A stretch of 64,000 nucleotides of DNA from Mucilaginibacter sp. cycad4 (GCF_034263275.1 NZ_CP139559.1:186001-250000); one strand, 5' to 3'; counted from the first letter of the stretch, positions 45,720 through 56,780 are shown. A program made the numbers and translations. The notes: a model not told the origin generated them from the sequence alone.

Positions 45720-45736
45720 TAATAAACCAAATTAAT

Positions 45737-47068
45737 ATGTACAACCTACTTGTTTCTCCGCAGGATGTCCAGGCATCGCTTCAAAAGCATGTACTGGCCG
45801 ATGGATTCGACCTCACTTTTGATATGGAAAAAAGTAAGGGTGTTTATATTTATGATGCAAAATATAACCGCACGCTGCTTGACTTTTTTACCTGCTTTGC
45901 TTCGGTACCTTTGGGCTATAACCATCCCAAAATGCTGAATGATGAAGAGTTTAAGAAAAACCTCATGCTTGCGGCTTTAACCAATCCTTCAAATTCGGAT
46001 ATATACACTACGCAATACGCCCAGTTTGTTGAAACATTTGACAGGATAGGGATCCCTGAATATTTGCCGCATGCTTTTTTTATTGCAGGTGGCGCGCTGG
46101 CTATTGAAAACGCCCTGAAAGTAGCAATGGACTGGAAGGTGCAGAAAAATTTTGCCAGGGGATATACCAAAGAAAAAGGCTTTAAGGTGTTGCACTTTGA
46201 ACATGCTTTTCACGGTCGCTCAGGTTATACGCTGAGCCTTACCAATACCTTGCCTAATAAAACCAAGTGGTTTGCCAAGTTTGACTGGCCGCGGGTATCT
46301 GTACCTTATATGAATTTCCCTTACAGCGATGCCAACCATGAAGACCTGCTAAGGAGGGAGCAACTCTCGGTGGCACAGATCAGGAAAGCATTTGAAGATA
46401 ATAAGGATGATATATGTGCTATAATAATTGAGCCTGTACAATCAGAAGGCGGCGATAACCATGTACGCAAAGAGTTTTTAGAGAAGCTGCGTGAGCTTGC
46501 TAATGAGTACGAAGCATTGCTGGTATATGATGAGGTACAGACCGGAGTGGGTTTAACAGGCAAATTCTGGTGCCATGAACACTTTGGTGAAAAGGCACGC
46601 CCGGATATTCTTGCCTTTGGTAAAAAGATGCAGGTTTGCGGGATATTGGCCGGCAGGCGCATTGATGAGGTTGAAGATAACGTGTTTAAAGTATCATCGC
46701 GCATAAACTCAACCTGGGGGGGCAGTTTGGTTGATATGGTGCGCTCGTCAAAAATAATGGAGATTATTGAGGAGGATAACCTTTGCGATAACGCAGCAGC
46801 GATGGGAGAATACCTGCAAAACGGCTTAAGTGAAATTGCCGAACAGCACCCTGTTATCAGTAATGTGCGGGGGAAAGGATTGCTTACTGCCTTTGATTTC
46901 CCGGACAAAGCAATAAGGGACAGCTTTATTAAAAAAGGTTTTGATAATAATATTATGTACCTTGGCTGCGGCGAAAGGAGCGTGCGTTTCCGCCCTGCGC
47001 TGATCATTGAAAAAAGCCACATTGATATAGGCCTTGATATGCTTGAACAGCTTTCGGTCACTTTATAA
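45737..47068 (+). CDS. lat: L-lysine 6-transaminase
   Basis: This 443-residue fold-type I PLP aminotransferase transfers the epsilon-amino group of lysine to 2-oxoglutarate. The sequence matches the Lat family from the start (DVQASLQKHVLADGFDL). Key segments are FEHAFHGRSGYTLSLTNT, IIEPVQSEGGDNH, YDEVQTGVGLTGKFWCHEHF, and the PLP-lysine pair 296-297 in FGKKMQVCGILAG. It probably serves lysine catabolism. It is monocistronic with a strong own promoter. Confidence 0.93.
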   Translation: MYNLLVSPQDVQASLQKHVLADGFDLTFDMEKSKGVYIYDAKYNRTLLDFFTCFASVPLGYNHPKMLNDEEFKKNLMLAALTNPSNSDIYTTQYAQFVETFDRIGIPEYLPHAFFIAGGALAIENALKVAMDWKVQKNFARGYTKEKGFKVLHFEHAFHGRSGYTLSLTNTLPNKTKWFAKFDWPRVSVPYMNFPYSDANHEDLLRREQLSVAQIRKAFEDNKDDICAIIIEPVQSEGGDNHVRKEFLEKLRELANEYEALLVYDEVQTGVGLTGKFWCHEHFGEKARPDILAFGKKMQVCGILAGRRIDEVEDNVFKVSSRINSTWGGSLVDMVRSSKIMEIIEEDNLCDNAAAMGEYLQNGLSEIAEQHPVISNVRGKGLLTAFDFPDKAIRDSFIKKGFDNNIMYLGCGERSVRFRPALIIEKSHIDIGLDMLEQLSVTL

Positions 47069-47292
47069 CACAGGAAATAAAGAAAATTAATCCCGGCTAC
47101 AGCTAAATCCGCTCATGAAACGGATGAAATTAACTAATATTTAATAAGGTAAAATCGACATCTATTATTTTCAAAAATGGAAAGATATTAATATACGCTA
47201 CTTTTTTTCCAAAATACGCTATATTTTTTGTTATTATTCCGATTAGATTTGTTGCAACCCTATTAAAGTAACTTAGTTCTATTTCAAGCACC

Positions 47293-47730
47293 ATGAGCAA
47301 ACACATAGAGAAATTAAAGAAACAACTGGTTGAAGTAGCCGAGGTTGTAAACTCATTCAAATCTGAAGCCGTGCAGGTTCGAATAATTGACCGTTTACTG
47401 GAAGTTATGATCGAATCGGAGAAAGTAGATGCCGAGGGTGTTGAAATGTTTGGTAAAAAAGTAAGGAAATTGCGCATTGAGGAAGAAGGCGGAGGTGTTT
47501 CAGGACGTAAAAAGCCTGGTGCAACCAAAATACTTAATCAACTGTTAAATACAGATTTTTTTGATACTCAGCGTTCTATTTCATCAATTGCCAATTACTG
47601 TAAAGAGCAGTATGACTCTGACTTTAAAACATCCGAACTTTCAGGTATCCTCTTAAAATTAGCTAATGAAAATAAGCTTAGAAGAGAGCGAAGCAATGAA
47701 AATAATCGCTTTGAATATATTAAAGCATAA
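47293..47730 (+). CDS. Hypothetical protein, possible winged helix
   Basis: This 145-residue protein is not assigned to a family. Residues 1-45 form a likely amphipathic coiled helix, followed by a flexible charged EEEGGGVSGRKKPG linker. Residues 75-140 read like a winged-helix fold (SSIANYCKEQYDSDFKTSELSGILLKLANENKLRR). It could be a small DNA-binding regulator. A TAGATTTG core at 47244-47251 may be its promoter. It is bounded by AT-rich DNA and a bidirectional terminator. Confidence 0.65.
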   Translation: MSKHIEKLKKQLVEVAEVVNSFKSEAVQVRIIDRLLEVMIESEKVDAEGVEMFGKKVRKLRIEEEGGGVSGRKKPGATKILNQLLNTDFFDTQRSISSIANYCKEQYDSDFKTSELSGILLKLANENKLRRERSNENNRFEYIKA

Positions 47731-47749
47731 GTATCATCATACTTGCTTA

Positions 47750-47788
47750 AATAAAGAAGGAGCCTGAAAATCAGGCTCCTTCTTTATT
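47750..47788. terminator. Bidirectional terminator
   Basis: An 18-bp perfect stem (aataaagaaggagcctga and its complement) with an AAA loop lies between the convergent hypothetical gene and bshB1. Confidence 0.9.
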
Positions 47789-47832
47789 TAGGATAAATTT
47801 AATTATATATAACTTATAGTTAAGTATAATTA

Positions 47833-48558
47833 TTATTTAAGGTTAAATAAATTATCTACTCCTAAAATTTTTCTACTGGTGAAGCCCTCTGCATACTTTA
47901 CCTGGATGCTTTTGCCAAACTCGCGTGCGCGGCCTGTAACTATTTCAATAAAATCGGGAGTTGAAATATAGGTTTGGGGTTCACCTTCCCAGCTTGGATT
48001 ATAAAACTGCGACCCGTAAGCATAAATACTCTCTATCTTCTTATCCCAGTGTTCGGTTACATCAATTAATATATCAGGGGTTATATAATTATCCTGTATA
48101 AAATGAAGCACCATGTCTGGCCGCCATGCTTCCTGTGGTATGCCATTGCTATCAAATGTTTCTATTTTGCGAAGGCCCGCTAAAAATGCCGAGGCTTCAA
48201 CAAGTTCATTTGCCCGGCCGTGGTCAGGATGACGGTCATGGTAAGCATTGGTTATTACAATGGAAGGGCGAAATTTGCGGATAGCTTCAATAACTTTTAC
48301 CTGGTGCCCGCGCGTGTTTTCAAAAAAGGCATCGGGCAGGCCAAGGTTTTCACGTACGGCTAAACCTAATATTTCGGCAGCGGCAGCGGCTTCCTGTTTA
48401 CGGATCTCGGCCGAGCCGCGGGTACCCAGCTCGCCGCGGGTAAGGTCAACAATGCCAACTTTATAGCCAAGGGCAATATGTTTTGAAATTGTACCTGAAC
48501 AACCTAATTCAGCATCATCAGGATGTACCGATAAAACTAAGATATCTAATTTAAGCAT
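47833..48558 (-). CDS. bshB1: Bacillithiol biosynthesis deacetylase BshB1
   Basis: This 241-residue zinc LmbE/PIG-L family enzyme de-N-acetylates GlcNAc-malate in bacillithiol synthesis. The zinc site HPDDAELG is at residues 12-19, with HDRHPDHGRANELV near residue 108. An upstream in-frame TTG at 48564 overlaps a promoter core, so the ATG at 48558 is the better start; it lies 3 nt after TACTTTTG. It follows gpx on the same strand, separated by 13 nt, but seems to have its own promoter. Confidence 0.93.
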   Translation of the reverse strand: MLKLDILVLSVHPDDAELGCSGTISKHIALGYKVGIVDLTRGELGTRGSAEIRKQEAAAAAEILGLAVRENLGLPDAFFENTRGHQVKVIEAIRKFRPSIVITNAYHDRHPDHGRANELVEASAFLAGLRKIETFDSNGIPQEAWRPDMVLHFIQDNYITPDILIDVTEHWDKKIESIYAYGSQFYNPSWEGEPQTYISTPDFIEIVTGRAREFGKSIQVKYAEGFTSRKILGVDNLFNLK

Positions 48559-48561
48559 GCG

Positions 48562-48569
48562 CAAAAGTA
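48562..48569 (-). promoter_or_regulatory. Promoter -7 element 3 nt before the bshB1 ATG
   Basis: On the minus strand TACTTTTG matches TAnnTTTG exactly. Confidence 0.5.
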
Positions 48570-48571
48570 AT

Positions 48572-49078
48572 TCATTGGTTAGTTGCCGCTGTCAGCAGGC
48601 GGTCAATCTTTCGCCTGATCTTTGATGAGTTGGGTTTGGTAAAAGGGTAGTAAAAATCAACCACATGCCCATTCCTATCAATCAAAAATTTGTGAAAATT
48701 CCAGCGGGGAACCGACCGAATATTTCCATTCTCCTTTTTATCGGCAAAAAATTGATACAAAGGATTGGCGTATGGGCCGCGTACCCTTATTTTTTCAAAT
48801 ATGGGATAGTTGGCCCCGTAGTTTTCACAAAAAACAGCAATAGCCTCGCCATCTAAAGGCTCCTGGCCGCCAAAATCATTTGAAGGGAATGCAAGGATTT
48901 CAAAGTCCTTGCCGGCAAGCCCGGCTTTTAAAGCTGCAAGTTCTTTTAGCTGAGGCGTAAAGCCGCATTGTGATGCCGTGTTTACAATTAAAAGAACTTT
49001 GTTTTTATATTTTGAAAGACTGATCTCTTCACCGTTTAACGTTGTAATGTTAAACCGGTAAATACTTTTGTTATCCAT
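48572..49078 (-). CDS. Glutathione-peroxidase-family thiol peroxidase
   Basis: This 168-residue protein has the peroxidatic Cys38 in NTASQCGFTPQ, the conserved FPSNDFGGQEP near residue 80, and the WNFHKFLIDRNG segment near residue 128. Bacterial members with Cys usually use thioredoxin rather than glutathione. It begins 4 nt after the DUF4294 gene on the same strand and precedes bshB1, which links peroxide defence with low-molecular-weight thiol synthesis. Confidence 0.92.
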   Translation of the reverse strand: MDNKSIYRFNITTLNGEEISLSKYKNKVLLIVNTASQCGFTPQLKELAALKAGLAGKDFEILAFPSNDFGGQEPLDGEAIAVFCENYGANYPIFEKIRVRGPYANPLYQFFADKKENGNIRSVPRWNFHKFLIDRNGHVVDFYYPFTKPNSSKIRRKIDRLLTAATNQ

Positions 49079-49082
49079 TAAA

Positions 49083-49697
49083 CTAATTGCTGTATGAATT
49101 ATACCCGGCCTGGTTTAATATAGCCTCGATATCCTTCTGTTCTTCAGGGTCGTAGGTTTCTTTGAGATTATGACCGAATATGCTGGCTACCGACTGGAAC
49201 ATGAAAGCCTTAAAGCCGCCTTTTAATTCTTTAACCATAGCAAAGCTGGTTTGCCCGGTTTCGCGGTCAATAAGCTTAATTAAAACCTCTCCCTGACTAA
49301 TTGTCAGGTTTTTGATTTCTTTATTGAACAGGTTTTTTATTTCACCCTCACAGGTGCTTACTAATTCTTTTTGTTTTTTCCTGTCGGCAGTAACAGCCAG
49401 GTCGCGCTGTAACTGGCGGTACCTTTGCCCTGCAAAACGTGCGTAAGGCAGTACTTTCATTACATTATAACGCAAACGACGGTAGTTTAGCCTGTCGGCT
49501 TCGCTTGCAAAAATACGGGTATCTACAATTTTAACCTCTGGCTCAACTATCCATGGCACAAGCTCGCCGTCAAGGTTGGTCATGGCCGTTTTGATGGTAT
49601 CATTTTTGCCAAGCATTACAGGAGCAGGCGTAGCTGTTTGGGCCTTTGCAGTACCCATTAAGCAACATAACAGCAACGTAAAACCAATAAATTTCAT
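49083..49697 (-). CDS. DUF4294-domain secreted protein
   Basis: This 204-residue protein has a signal peptide (residues 1-19, ending AKAQ). It contains the DUF4294 core with VDTRIFASEADRLNYRRLRYNVMKVLPYAR around residues 57-90 and a helical EIKNLFNKEIKNLTISQGEVLIKLIDRETG segment. It is periplasmic, of unknown function and specific to Bacteroidota. TATTTTTG at 49712-49719 on the minus strand is its promoter core, with a 14-nt leader. It leads into gpx. Confidence 0.85.
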   Translation of the reverse strand: MKFIGFTLLLCCLMGTAKAQTATPAPVMLGKNDTIKTAMTNLDGELVPWIVEPEVKIVDTRIFASEADRLNYRRLRYNVMKVLPYARFAGQRYRQLQRDLAVTADRKKQKELVSTCEGEIKNLFNKEIKNLTISQGEVLIKLIDRETGQTSFAMVKELKGGFKAFMFQSVASIFGHNLKETYDPEEQKDIEAILNQAGYNSYSN

Positions 49698-49711
49698 ATT
49701 TTTACTTAATA

Positions 49712-49719
49712 CAAAAATA
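49712..49719 (-). promoter_or_regulatory. Promoter -7 element of DUF4294-gpx
   Basis: On the minus strand TATTTTTG matches TAnnTTTG, 14 nt before the ATG. Confidence 0.5.
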
Positions 49720-49806
49720 ATGTAATTTTTTTTGGTATTTTACTAATACCTGCAATAATATTTATTTGCTGCATGTTTAAGATTAAATACCACTAATACC
49801 CCGTAC

Positions 49807-52029
49807 ATGAAAGATTTAGTGATTGACCTGGAAGCCGAGAAGAACGAGATACTAAAAAGATACCGTGCCCTGTTGCGTGCCTGTAAATCAACCCTGCAAA
49901 AGGGCGATAAGCGTATGATACGCAAGGCATTTGATATGGCCCTTGAAAGCCATAAGGATATGCGCCGTAAAAGCGGCGAACCCTATATATACCATCCTAT
50001 TGCCGTTGCCCAGATTGCTGCCGAAGAAATTGGCCTGGGCACTACCTCAATAGTGTGTGCCCTGCTGCATGATGTGGTTGAAGATACCAACATGACGCTT
50101 GATGAAATTGAGATGGAGTTTGGTAAAAAGGTGGCCAAAATTATTGATGGCCTTACCAAAATATCAGGCGTATTTGATACCAACAGCTCATTGCAGGCCG
50201 AAAACTTCCGTAAAATGCTGCTTACCCTTGCCGATGATGTAAGGGTGATACTGATTAAGCTGGCCGACAGGCTGCATAACATGCGTACCATGGAGTTTAT
50301 GCCCAGGGACAAGCAGCTTAAACTATCGTCAGAAACGGTTTACCTGTATGCGCCCCTTGCACACCGCCTGGGTTTGTACGCCATAAAATCTGAACTGGAA
50401 GACCTTTCCATGAAATACATGGAGCGTGAAACTTACCAGTTCATCAAAAATAAGCTGAACGAAAAGAAGGCCGAACGTGAGCGTTTCATCCGCGATTTTA
50501 TCGAGCCTATCAATAAATCGTTACAAAGCCAGGGGCTTGAGGCTGATACATTTGGCAGGCCCAAATCTATCCATTCCATCTGGAATAAGATGAAAAAGAA
50601 GTCGATACCCTTTGAAGAGGTATATGATCTTTTCGCTATCCGGATTATATTGGATAGCTCCCCTGAAACTGAAAAGGCCGACTGCTGGAAAGCTTACTCC
50701 ATAGTAACCGACAAATACCGTCCCAACCCCGACAGGTTGCGCGACTGGATCTCATCACCCAAGGCCAATGGTTATGAATCGTTGCATACCACCGTAATGG
50801 GCCCGCGGGGGCAGTGGGTTGAAGTACAGATCCGTACCAAACGCATGAACGAAATTGCCGAGAAGGGGTTTGCCGCACACTGGAAATATAAAGAGGCCAG
50901 TACAGACAGCGGCCTTGACCAATGGGTGCACAAGGTACGCGAGATGCTCAAAAACCCGGATACCAACGCGCTCGATTTCATCGACGATTTTAAGATGAAC
51001 CTCTTTAGTGATGAGATCTTCATTTTTACCCCTAAAGGCGCGCTCATCCAATTGCCGTTGAATGCTACAGCGCTCGACTTCGCCTTCGAGATCCATACCG
51101 ATGTAGGCGCAAGCTGTATCGGCGCCAAGGTAAACCACAAGCTGGTGCCACTAAGCTATAAGCTCCAAAACGGCGACCAGGTAGAGATCATTACCTCGGG
51201 CAAACAAACCCCTAAGGAAGACTGGCTTAATTTTGTAGTTACTGCCAAGGCTAAGGCTAAAATCAAGTCGGCTTTAAAAGAAGAGAAACGCAAGATTGCC
51301 GAGGATGGCAAAGAGATCCTGGAGCGTAAAATGAAATCGCTTAAGATCACCTACAACTCCGAAAATCTGCAAAAGATCAGCTACTTTTTTAAACTGCAGG
51401 CCACCCAGGACCTTTTTTACAATGTCGCCAAAGGCATAATTGACATGAAGGACCTGAAAGAGTACCAGGCATCCGAAAAAGTAATTGACAATAAGCCACA
51501 GGATAAAATAGACCAGGAGCAGGTTCAAAACCTCATTAAAAATATCAAGGCCAAAGACAGTGATATCCTGCTCATTGGGGAGGATATGCAAAAGATTGAT
51601 TATAAGCTGGCCAATTGTTGTAACCCTATTCCCGGCGATGATGTTTTTGGCTTTGTTACCGTGAGCGATGGGATCAAGATCCACCGTACCAATTGCCCTA
51701 ATGCGGCTAAATTAATGGCCAACTATGGTTACAGGATAGTAAAAGCCCGCTGGACAAATCAGCAGGAGCTTGCTTTCCTTACCGGCCTGCGCATTACCGG
51801 TATCGATGAGGTTGGGTTGATCAACAAGCTCACCACTGTAATTTCAAATGATTTTAAAATAAATATCAGGTCTATTACAGTTGATAGCGATAATGGTATA
51901 TTTGAAGGGTCGCTGATGTTGTATGTTAATGATACCAGCCACCTCGACACCCTGATTAAAAACCTAAAACAAGTAAAAGGCGTAACCGCGGTTAACCGTT
52001 TTGATTCGGCTATTGAGAAAGCGTCGTGA
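49807..52029 (+). CDS. Bifunctional (p)ppGpp synthetase/hydrolase RelA/SpoT
   Basis: This is a 740-residue stringent-response enzyme. Domain order is an HD hydrolase with YHPIAVA and ALLHDVVEDT intact (residues 55-105), a synthetase with RPKSIHSIWNKMKKK and GYESLHTTVMGP through EVQIRTKRMNEIAEKG (about 245-360), a TGS domain near residues 400-460, and a C-terminal zinc-finger/ACT portion (NCCNPIPGDDVFGF, ITVDSDNGIFEG). Both catalytic halves look functional, as expected for a sole Rel/SpoT-type enzyme. It is divergent from the DUF4294 operon. Confidence 0.95.
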   Translation: MKDLVIDLEAEKNEILKRYRALLRACKSTLQKGDKRMIRKAFDMALESHKDMRRKSGEPYIYHPIAVAQIAAEEIGLGTTSIVCALLHDVVEDTNMTLDEIEMEFGKKVAKIIDGLTKISGVFDTNSSLQAENFRKMLLTLADDVRVILIKLADRLHNMRTMEFMPRDKQLKLSSETVYLYAPLAHRLGLYAIKSELEDLSMKYMERETYQFIKNKLNEKKAERERFIRDFIEPINKSLQSQGLEADTFGRPKSIHSIWNKMKKKSIPFEEVYDLFAIRIILDSSPETEKADCWKAYSIVTDKYRPNPDRLRDWISSPKANGYESLHTTVMGPRGQWVEVQIRTKRMNEIAEKGFAAHWKYKEASTDSGLDQWVHKVREMLKNPDTNALDFIDDFKMNLFSDEIFIFTPKGALIQLPLNATALDFAFEIHTDVGASCIGAKVNHKLVPLSYKLQNGDQVEIITSGKQTPKEDWLNFVVTAKAKAKIKSALKEEKRKIAEDGKEILERKMKSLKITYNSENLQKISYFFKLQATQDLFYNVAKGIIDMKDLKEYQASEKVIDNKPQDKIDQEQVQNLIKNIKAKDSDILLIGEDMQKIDYKLANCCNPIPGDDVFGFVTVSDGIKIHRTNCPNAAKLMANYGYRIVKARWTNQQELAFLTGLRITGIDEVGLINKLTTVISNDFKINIRSITVDSDNGIFEGSLMLYVNDTSHLDTLIKNLKQVKGVTAVNRFDSAIEKAS

Positions 52030-52160
52030 AAATAGAAGCAAGAAGTCAAGAATCAAGAGACAAGAAATGAGCTTAAGAATCAAAGAACAGGGCAGATCAA
52101 TTTTTCTGGTCTTGATTTCTGATCTCTTGATTCCTGGTTCTTGACTTCCTGATTCTTTTC
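52030..52160. repeat. Intergenic inverted repeat of gtcaagaatcaagag words
   Basis: aagaagtcaagaatcaagag and the facing arm ctcttgattcctggttcttg are imperfect complements about 60 nt apart. They fill the relA-fur gap before the fur promoter. Confidence 0.65.
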
Positions 52161-52173
52161 CATAATTTATTAA

Positions 52174-52181
52174 TAACTTTG
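52174..52181 (+). promoter_or_regulatory. Promoter -7 element of fur
   Basis: TAACTTTG matches TAnnTTTG exactly, 19 nt before the ATG. It is the only promoter core visible before the fur-purA string. Confidence 0.6.
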
Positions 52182-52200
52182 CCCCCGTTAATACATCATT

Positions 52201-52668
52201 ATGTCACAGCAGGATACCATACCAATGGTTAAAAAAATTTTTGAGGCTTACCTCGAAAATAAAAACCTCAGGAAAACCCCTGAACGTTTTGCTATACTCG
52301 AAGAGATATATTCCCGTACAGATCACTTTGATGTGGAGTCGTTGTACATCCACATGAAAAATAAAAAATATCGTGTAAGCCGTGCAACCGTTTACAACAC
52401 GCTCGAACTATTGGTTTCGTGCGATTTGGTTACCAAACACCAGTTTGGCAAAAATATGGCCCAGTTCGAAAAATCATACGGCTACAAGCAGCATGACCAC
52501 ATCATCTGTATCGACTGCGGCAAGGTAGTTGAGTTTTGTGATCCACGCATTCAGCAGATCCAGAGTATGATGGGCGATATATTGAAATTTGACATCAAAC
52601 ACCACTCTTTAAATCTTTATGGTAATTGTACCAAATTAAGAGAGGGGCATTGCGATAGAAGAGTATAA
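52201..52668 (+). CDS. fur: Fur-family metal-responsive repressor
   Basis: This 155-residue regulator has an N-terminal winged helix (about residues 18-85, [20 protein letters not shown]). A C-terminal dimerisation/metal domain carries [15 protein letters not shown] and a second cysteine pair in [10 protein letters not shown]. It may be Fur, PerR or Zur, which cannot be separated here. It is first in a four-gene string with DUF6922-like, AbiEii-like and purA genes, with only 4 nt to the next start. Confidence 0.88.
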   Translation: MSQQDTIPMVKKIFEAYLENKNLRKTPERFAILEEIYSRTDHFDVESLYIHMKNKKYRVSRATVYNTLELLVSCDLVTKHQFGKNMAQFEKSYGYKQHDHIICIDCGKVVEFCDPRIQQIQSMMGDILKFDIKHHSLNLYGNCTKLREGHCDRRV

Positions 52669-52920
52669 AATCATGGACAAACCTATTTTAAGCAAGCAGG
52701 CATTTTGGGATGTTGATATGGATAGTATCGACTATCAGAAACATGCGCGCTATGTTATTGAAAAGGTTGTTGATCGTGGCTCATTTGATGACTTTATTGA
52801 AATGAGAAAATTTTATGGAGATAAAAAAATCCGGAAAGAAATAGTCAATGCCAAATGGATTGGCGATAAAGAGATTTATTTTTGCTGCGCGATTTTTAAT
52901 CTTGAACCTAACGACTTTAA

Positions 52921-54827
<1,907 letters not shown>

Positions 54828-54836
54828 AATACAATG

Positions 54837-54905
54837 CTTGCCCGTGGGGACACGGGCAAGGGGAGGAAAAATGATAAAGGCCGGTGTATCCGGCCTTTAT
54901 CATTT
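54837..54905 (+). terminator. Tandem hairpins after purA
   Basis: The first hairpin, cttgcccgtg/cacgggcaag (54837-54860), is a perfect 10-bp stem with no T-tract. The second, atgataaaggccgg and its complement (54871-54903), is a perfect 14-bp stem followed by TTAATT and is the more likely terminator. Confidence 0.75.
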
Positions 54906-54995
54906 AATTAAAATTCCCCGGTTCGTGTCCCACGAACCATAATCACAAATGCTAATTGGAAAAATATTAAACCGGCCTTTTTTCATTTACTTGGT

Positions 54996-55003
54996 TATTT
55001 TTG
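54996..55003 (+). promoter_or_regulatory. Promoter -7 element 4 nt before the pabB GTG
   Basis: TATTTTTG matches TAnnTTTG exactly. The geometry is the same as at gpmI (TTTG, four bases, GTG). Confidence 0.5.
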
Positions 55004-55007
55004 CAGG

Positions 55008-56270
55008 GTGATAGTACAGGTTAATGATCTGCCGGGATTCAGGAAAAAGGCGTTGCAATGGGCTGCAGCTTTTGATACGCTATGTTACCTCGATTCAAAT
55101 GGTTTCACCGATCCCTATTCCAAATTTGATACGCTGATTGCTGCAGGAGCACGTGCCAAACTCACTGCAAGTGCAGGCAACGCATTTGATCAGCTTGATC
55201 AGTTCAGGAAAAGTAACCCTGGCTGGATAACCGGCTTCCTGGGTTATGACCTTAAAAATGAAATTGAAGCGCTTACGTCCTCCAATCCCGATGGTTTGAA
55301 ATTTCCCGACCTGTATTTCTTTGTTCCTGAATACCTCGTCTTTATTAAAGGCAATGAGGTGGAAATTATTGCCAATGAGCCACACCTCGTTATAAAAGCC
55401 ATCAATGAGCAGGAATCATCTGCTGCAGGTCAGCAACTTGCCATCAGCCTAAAGCCACGGTTTAGCAGGCAGGAGTACATTGATACGGTTAATAAAATAA
55501 AGGAACATATCAGCCGCGGCGATATTTACGTGACCAACTTTTGCCAGGAGTTTTTTGCAGAGAACGTGCTTCCTGATCCGCTTAACATATTCATGAAACT
55601 CAATGAGGTGTCACCCAATCCTTTCTCAACTTTTTTTAAATGGAATGGAAACTACATTCTCGGCGCCTCACCCGAACGCTTTTTGGCTAAACGCGGAAGT
55701 AAACTCATCTCGCAACCCATAAAAGGTACGGCTAAGAGGATGGATGATATTGAAGCCGATGAACAGGCCAAACAAGGCCTGCGCAGCCATCCCAAAGAAC
55801 TGCAGGAAAACGTAATGGTTGTTGACCTGGTGAGAAATGATTTAACCAGATCGGCCAAACCAGGTACGGTTAAAACCGAAGAGCTGTTTGGCATTTACAG
55901 TTTTAAGCAGGTACACCAGATGATCTCGACCGTGGTTTGTGAAATACAGGAGGGCTTATCAAATGTACAGGCTATCAAAAACACATTCCCCATGGGCAGC
56001 ATGACCGGAGCACCCAAGGTTAGCTGCATGCAATTAATGGAACAATACGAGCGTAGCAAGCGAGGGGTGTATTCAGGTGCAATAGGCTATTTTAGTCCCG
56101 ATGGTGATTTTGATTTTAATGTGGTGATCCGGTCGTTGCTTTATAATTCCTCAAACAAATACCTTTCGTTTCACGCAGGTGGGGCTATTACTTACCACGC
56201 CACTGCCGAAAATGAATATGAAGAATGTTTATTGAAAGCTGCTGCCGTGATGGAGGTTTTGGGCGGATAA
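55008..56270 (+). CDS. pabB: Aminodeoxychorismate synthase component I (PabB-like)
   Basis: This 420-residue chorismate-binding enzyme is of the anthranilate synthase/PabB family. Visible are SRGDIYVTNFCQEF near residue 165, SPERFLAKRGSKLISQPIKG near residue 217, the VVDLVRNDLTRSAKPGTV segment near residue 268, and GSMTGAPKVSCMQLME near residue 325. The IKG and GAPK signatures fit PabB rather than TrpE. The start is GTG at 55008. With the PabC-like enzyme at 40144 it could supply 4-aminobenzoate for folate. Confidence 0.88.
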   Translation: MIVQVNDLPGFRKKALQWAAAFDTLCYLDSNGFTDPYSKFDTLIAAGARAKLTASAGNAFDQLDQFRKSNPGWITGFLGYDLKNEIEALTSSNPDGLKFPDLYFFVPEYLVFIKGNEVEIIANEPHLVIKAINEQESSAAGQQLAISLKPRFSRQEYIDTVNKIKEHISRGDIYVTNFCQEFFAENVLPDPLNIFMKLNEVSPNPFSTFFKWNGNYILGASPERFLAKRGSKLISQPIKGTAKRMDDIEADEQAKQGLRSHPKELQENVMVVDLVRNDLTRSAKPGTVKTEELFGIYSFKQVHQMISTVVCEIQEGLSNVQAIKNTFPMGSMTGAPKVSCMQLMEQYERSKRGVYSGAIGYFSPDGDFDFNVVIRSLLYNSSNKYLSFHAGGAITYHATAENEYEECLLKAAAVMEVLGG

Positions 56271-56359
56271 CAGTTTTCTCCGTAGATACGCATCACCATT
56301 ATTGGCGCAAGTGTTGAGCGATGGCCCGTGTACATGCTCACTTGTGCCTGCTGACAGCC
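56271..56359. repeat. Left flank and left part of repeat unit 1, before IS3
   Basis: 56271-56296 is a 26-bp word repeated with two mismatches at 57934-57959. 56297-56359 is the first 63 bp of a 112-bp palindromic unit whose remaining 49 bp lie at 57770-57818, on the other side of the IS. The last three bases (gcc, 56357-56359) are the left target duplication. Confidence 0.85.
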
Positions 56360-56399
56360 TGTCTTGTCCTAAAATAGGTTTACACAACAGTAAACAAAA

Positions 56400-56780
56400 A
56401 TGGAAAGATATTCAAAAGTGTATGGCAGCAAATGGCAAAGCCAGTACAGCGAGGAGTTTAAGCGTAAAGTTTGTCAAGAATATTTAGAAGGTCAGGAAAG
56501 CCGAACAACGATTGAAAGGAAATACAAATTAGGCAATAGCCGTATTGCGTTTTGGCTCAAATCATTCGGATTGGAGATGAAGAAAACAATTTATGTATCT
56601 TCGAATGATATGCCAACCAAGAAAGATCAGGATGTCCCGGCCGAAAACAGCGCATCAATTAAGTTATTAAAAAAGCAACTTGAAGATGCATTGCTGGAGA
56701 AGGAGCTTTATCGTAAAATGATAGAAGTGGCCGAAAGAGATCTTAAGATCAATATCCGAAAAAAGTCCGATACCAAGTAA
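56400..56780 (+). CDS. IS3-family transposase OrfA
   Basis: This 126-residue DNA-binding subunit has a helix-turn-helix of the transposase_8 type (YSEEFKRKVCQEYLEGQESRTTIERKY, residues 16-42; SRIAFWLKSFG, residues 47-57). A C-terminal leucine-rich coiled coil follows (IKLLKKQLEDALLEKELYRK, residues 87-106). Near its end lies the heptamer A AAA AAG (56759-56765) in the correct phase for -1 slippage into orfB. Confidence 0.92.
   Translation: MERYSKVYGSKWQSQYSEEFKRKVCQEYLEGQESRTTIERKYKLGNSRIAFWLKSFGLEMKKTIYVSSNDMPTKKDQDVPAENSASIKLLKKQLEDALLEKELYRKMIEVAERDLKINIRKKSDTK
56759..56765 (+). promoter_or_regulatory. Slippery heptamer for -1 frameshifting (OrfA to OrfAB)
   Basis: A AAA AAG in the orfA frame matches the canonical -1 slippery site of IS3/IS911 elements. 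After slippage the frame reads KVRYQVIREIKDSYPG and then joins orfB without a stop. Confidence 0.7.

Larger units (their letters stand above)
45282..45736. other. Divergent kinase / lat intergenic region
   Basis: The left part (about 45345-45470) holds an imperfect inverted repeat of aattcgtgtaa / ttacacgaattt words. The right part holds two terminator-like hairpins and the lat promoter. No open frame is supported. Confidence 0.6.

Noticed and set aside
47130..47528. 132-codon minus-strand frame opposite the hypothetical gene at 47293
   Set aside because: The + strand frame has a plausible promoter, a terminator and a fold-like pattern. The minus frame is Ser/Thr/Phe-rich antisense sequence.
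49807..52029. Checked for loss of hydrolase or synthetase function in RelA/SpoT
   Set aside because: HD, synthetase, TGS and ACT motifs are all present, so there is nothing unusual.
55652..55894. 80-codon minus-strand frame inside pabB
   Set aside because: Shadow of a strongly conserved gene.
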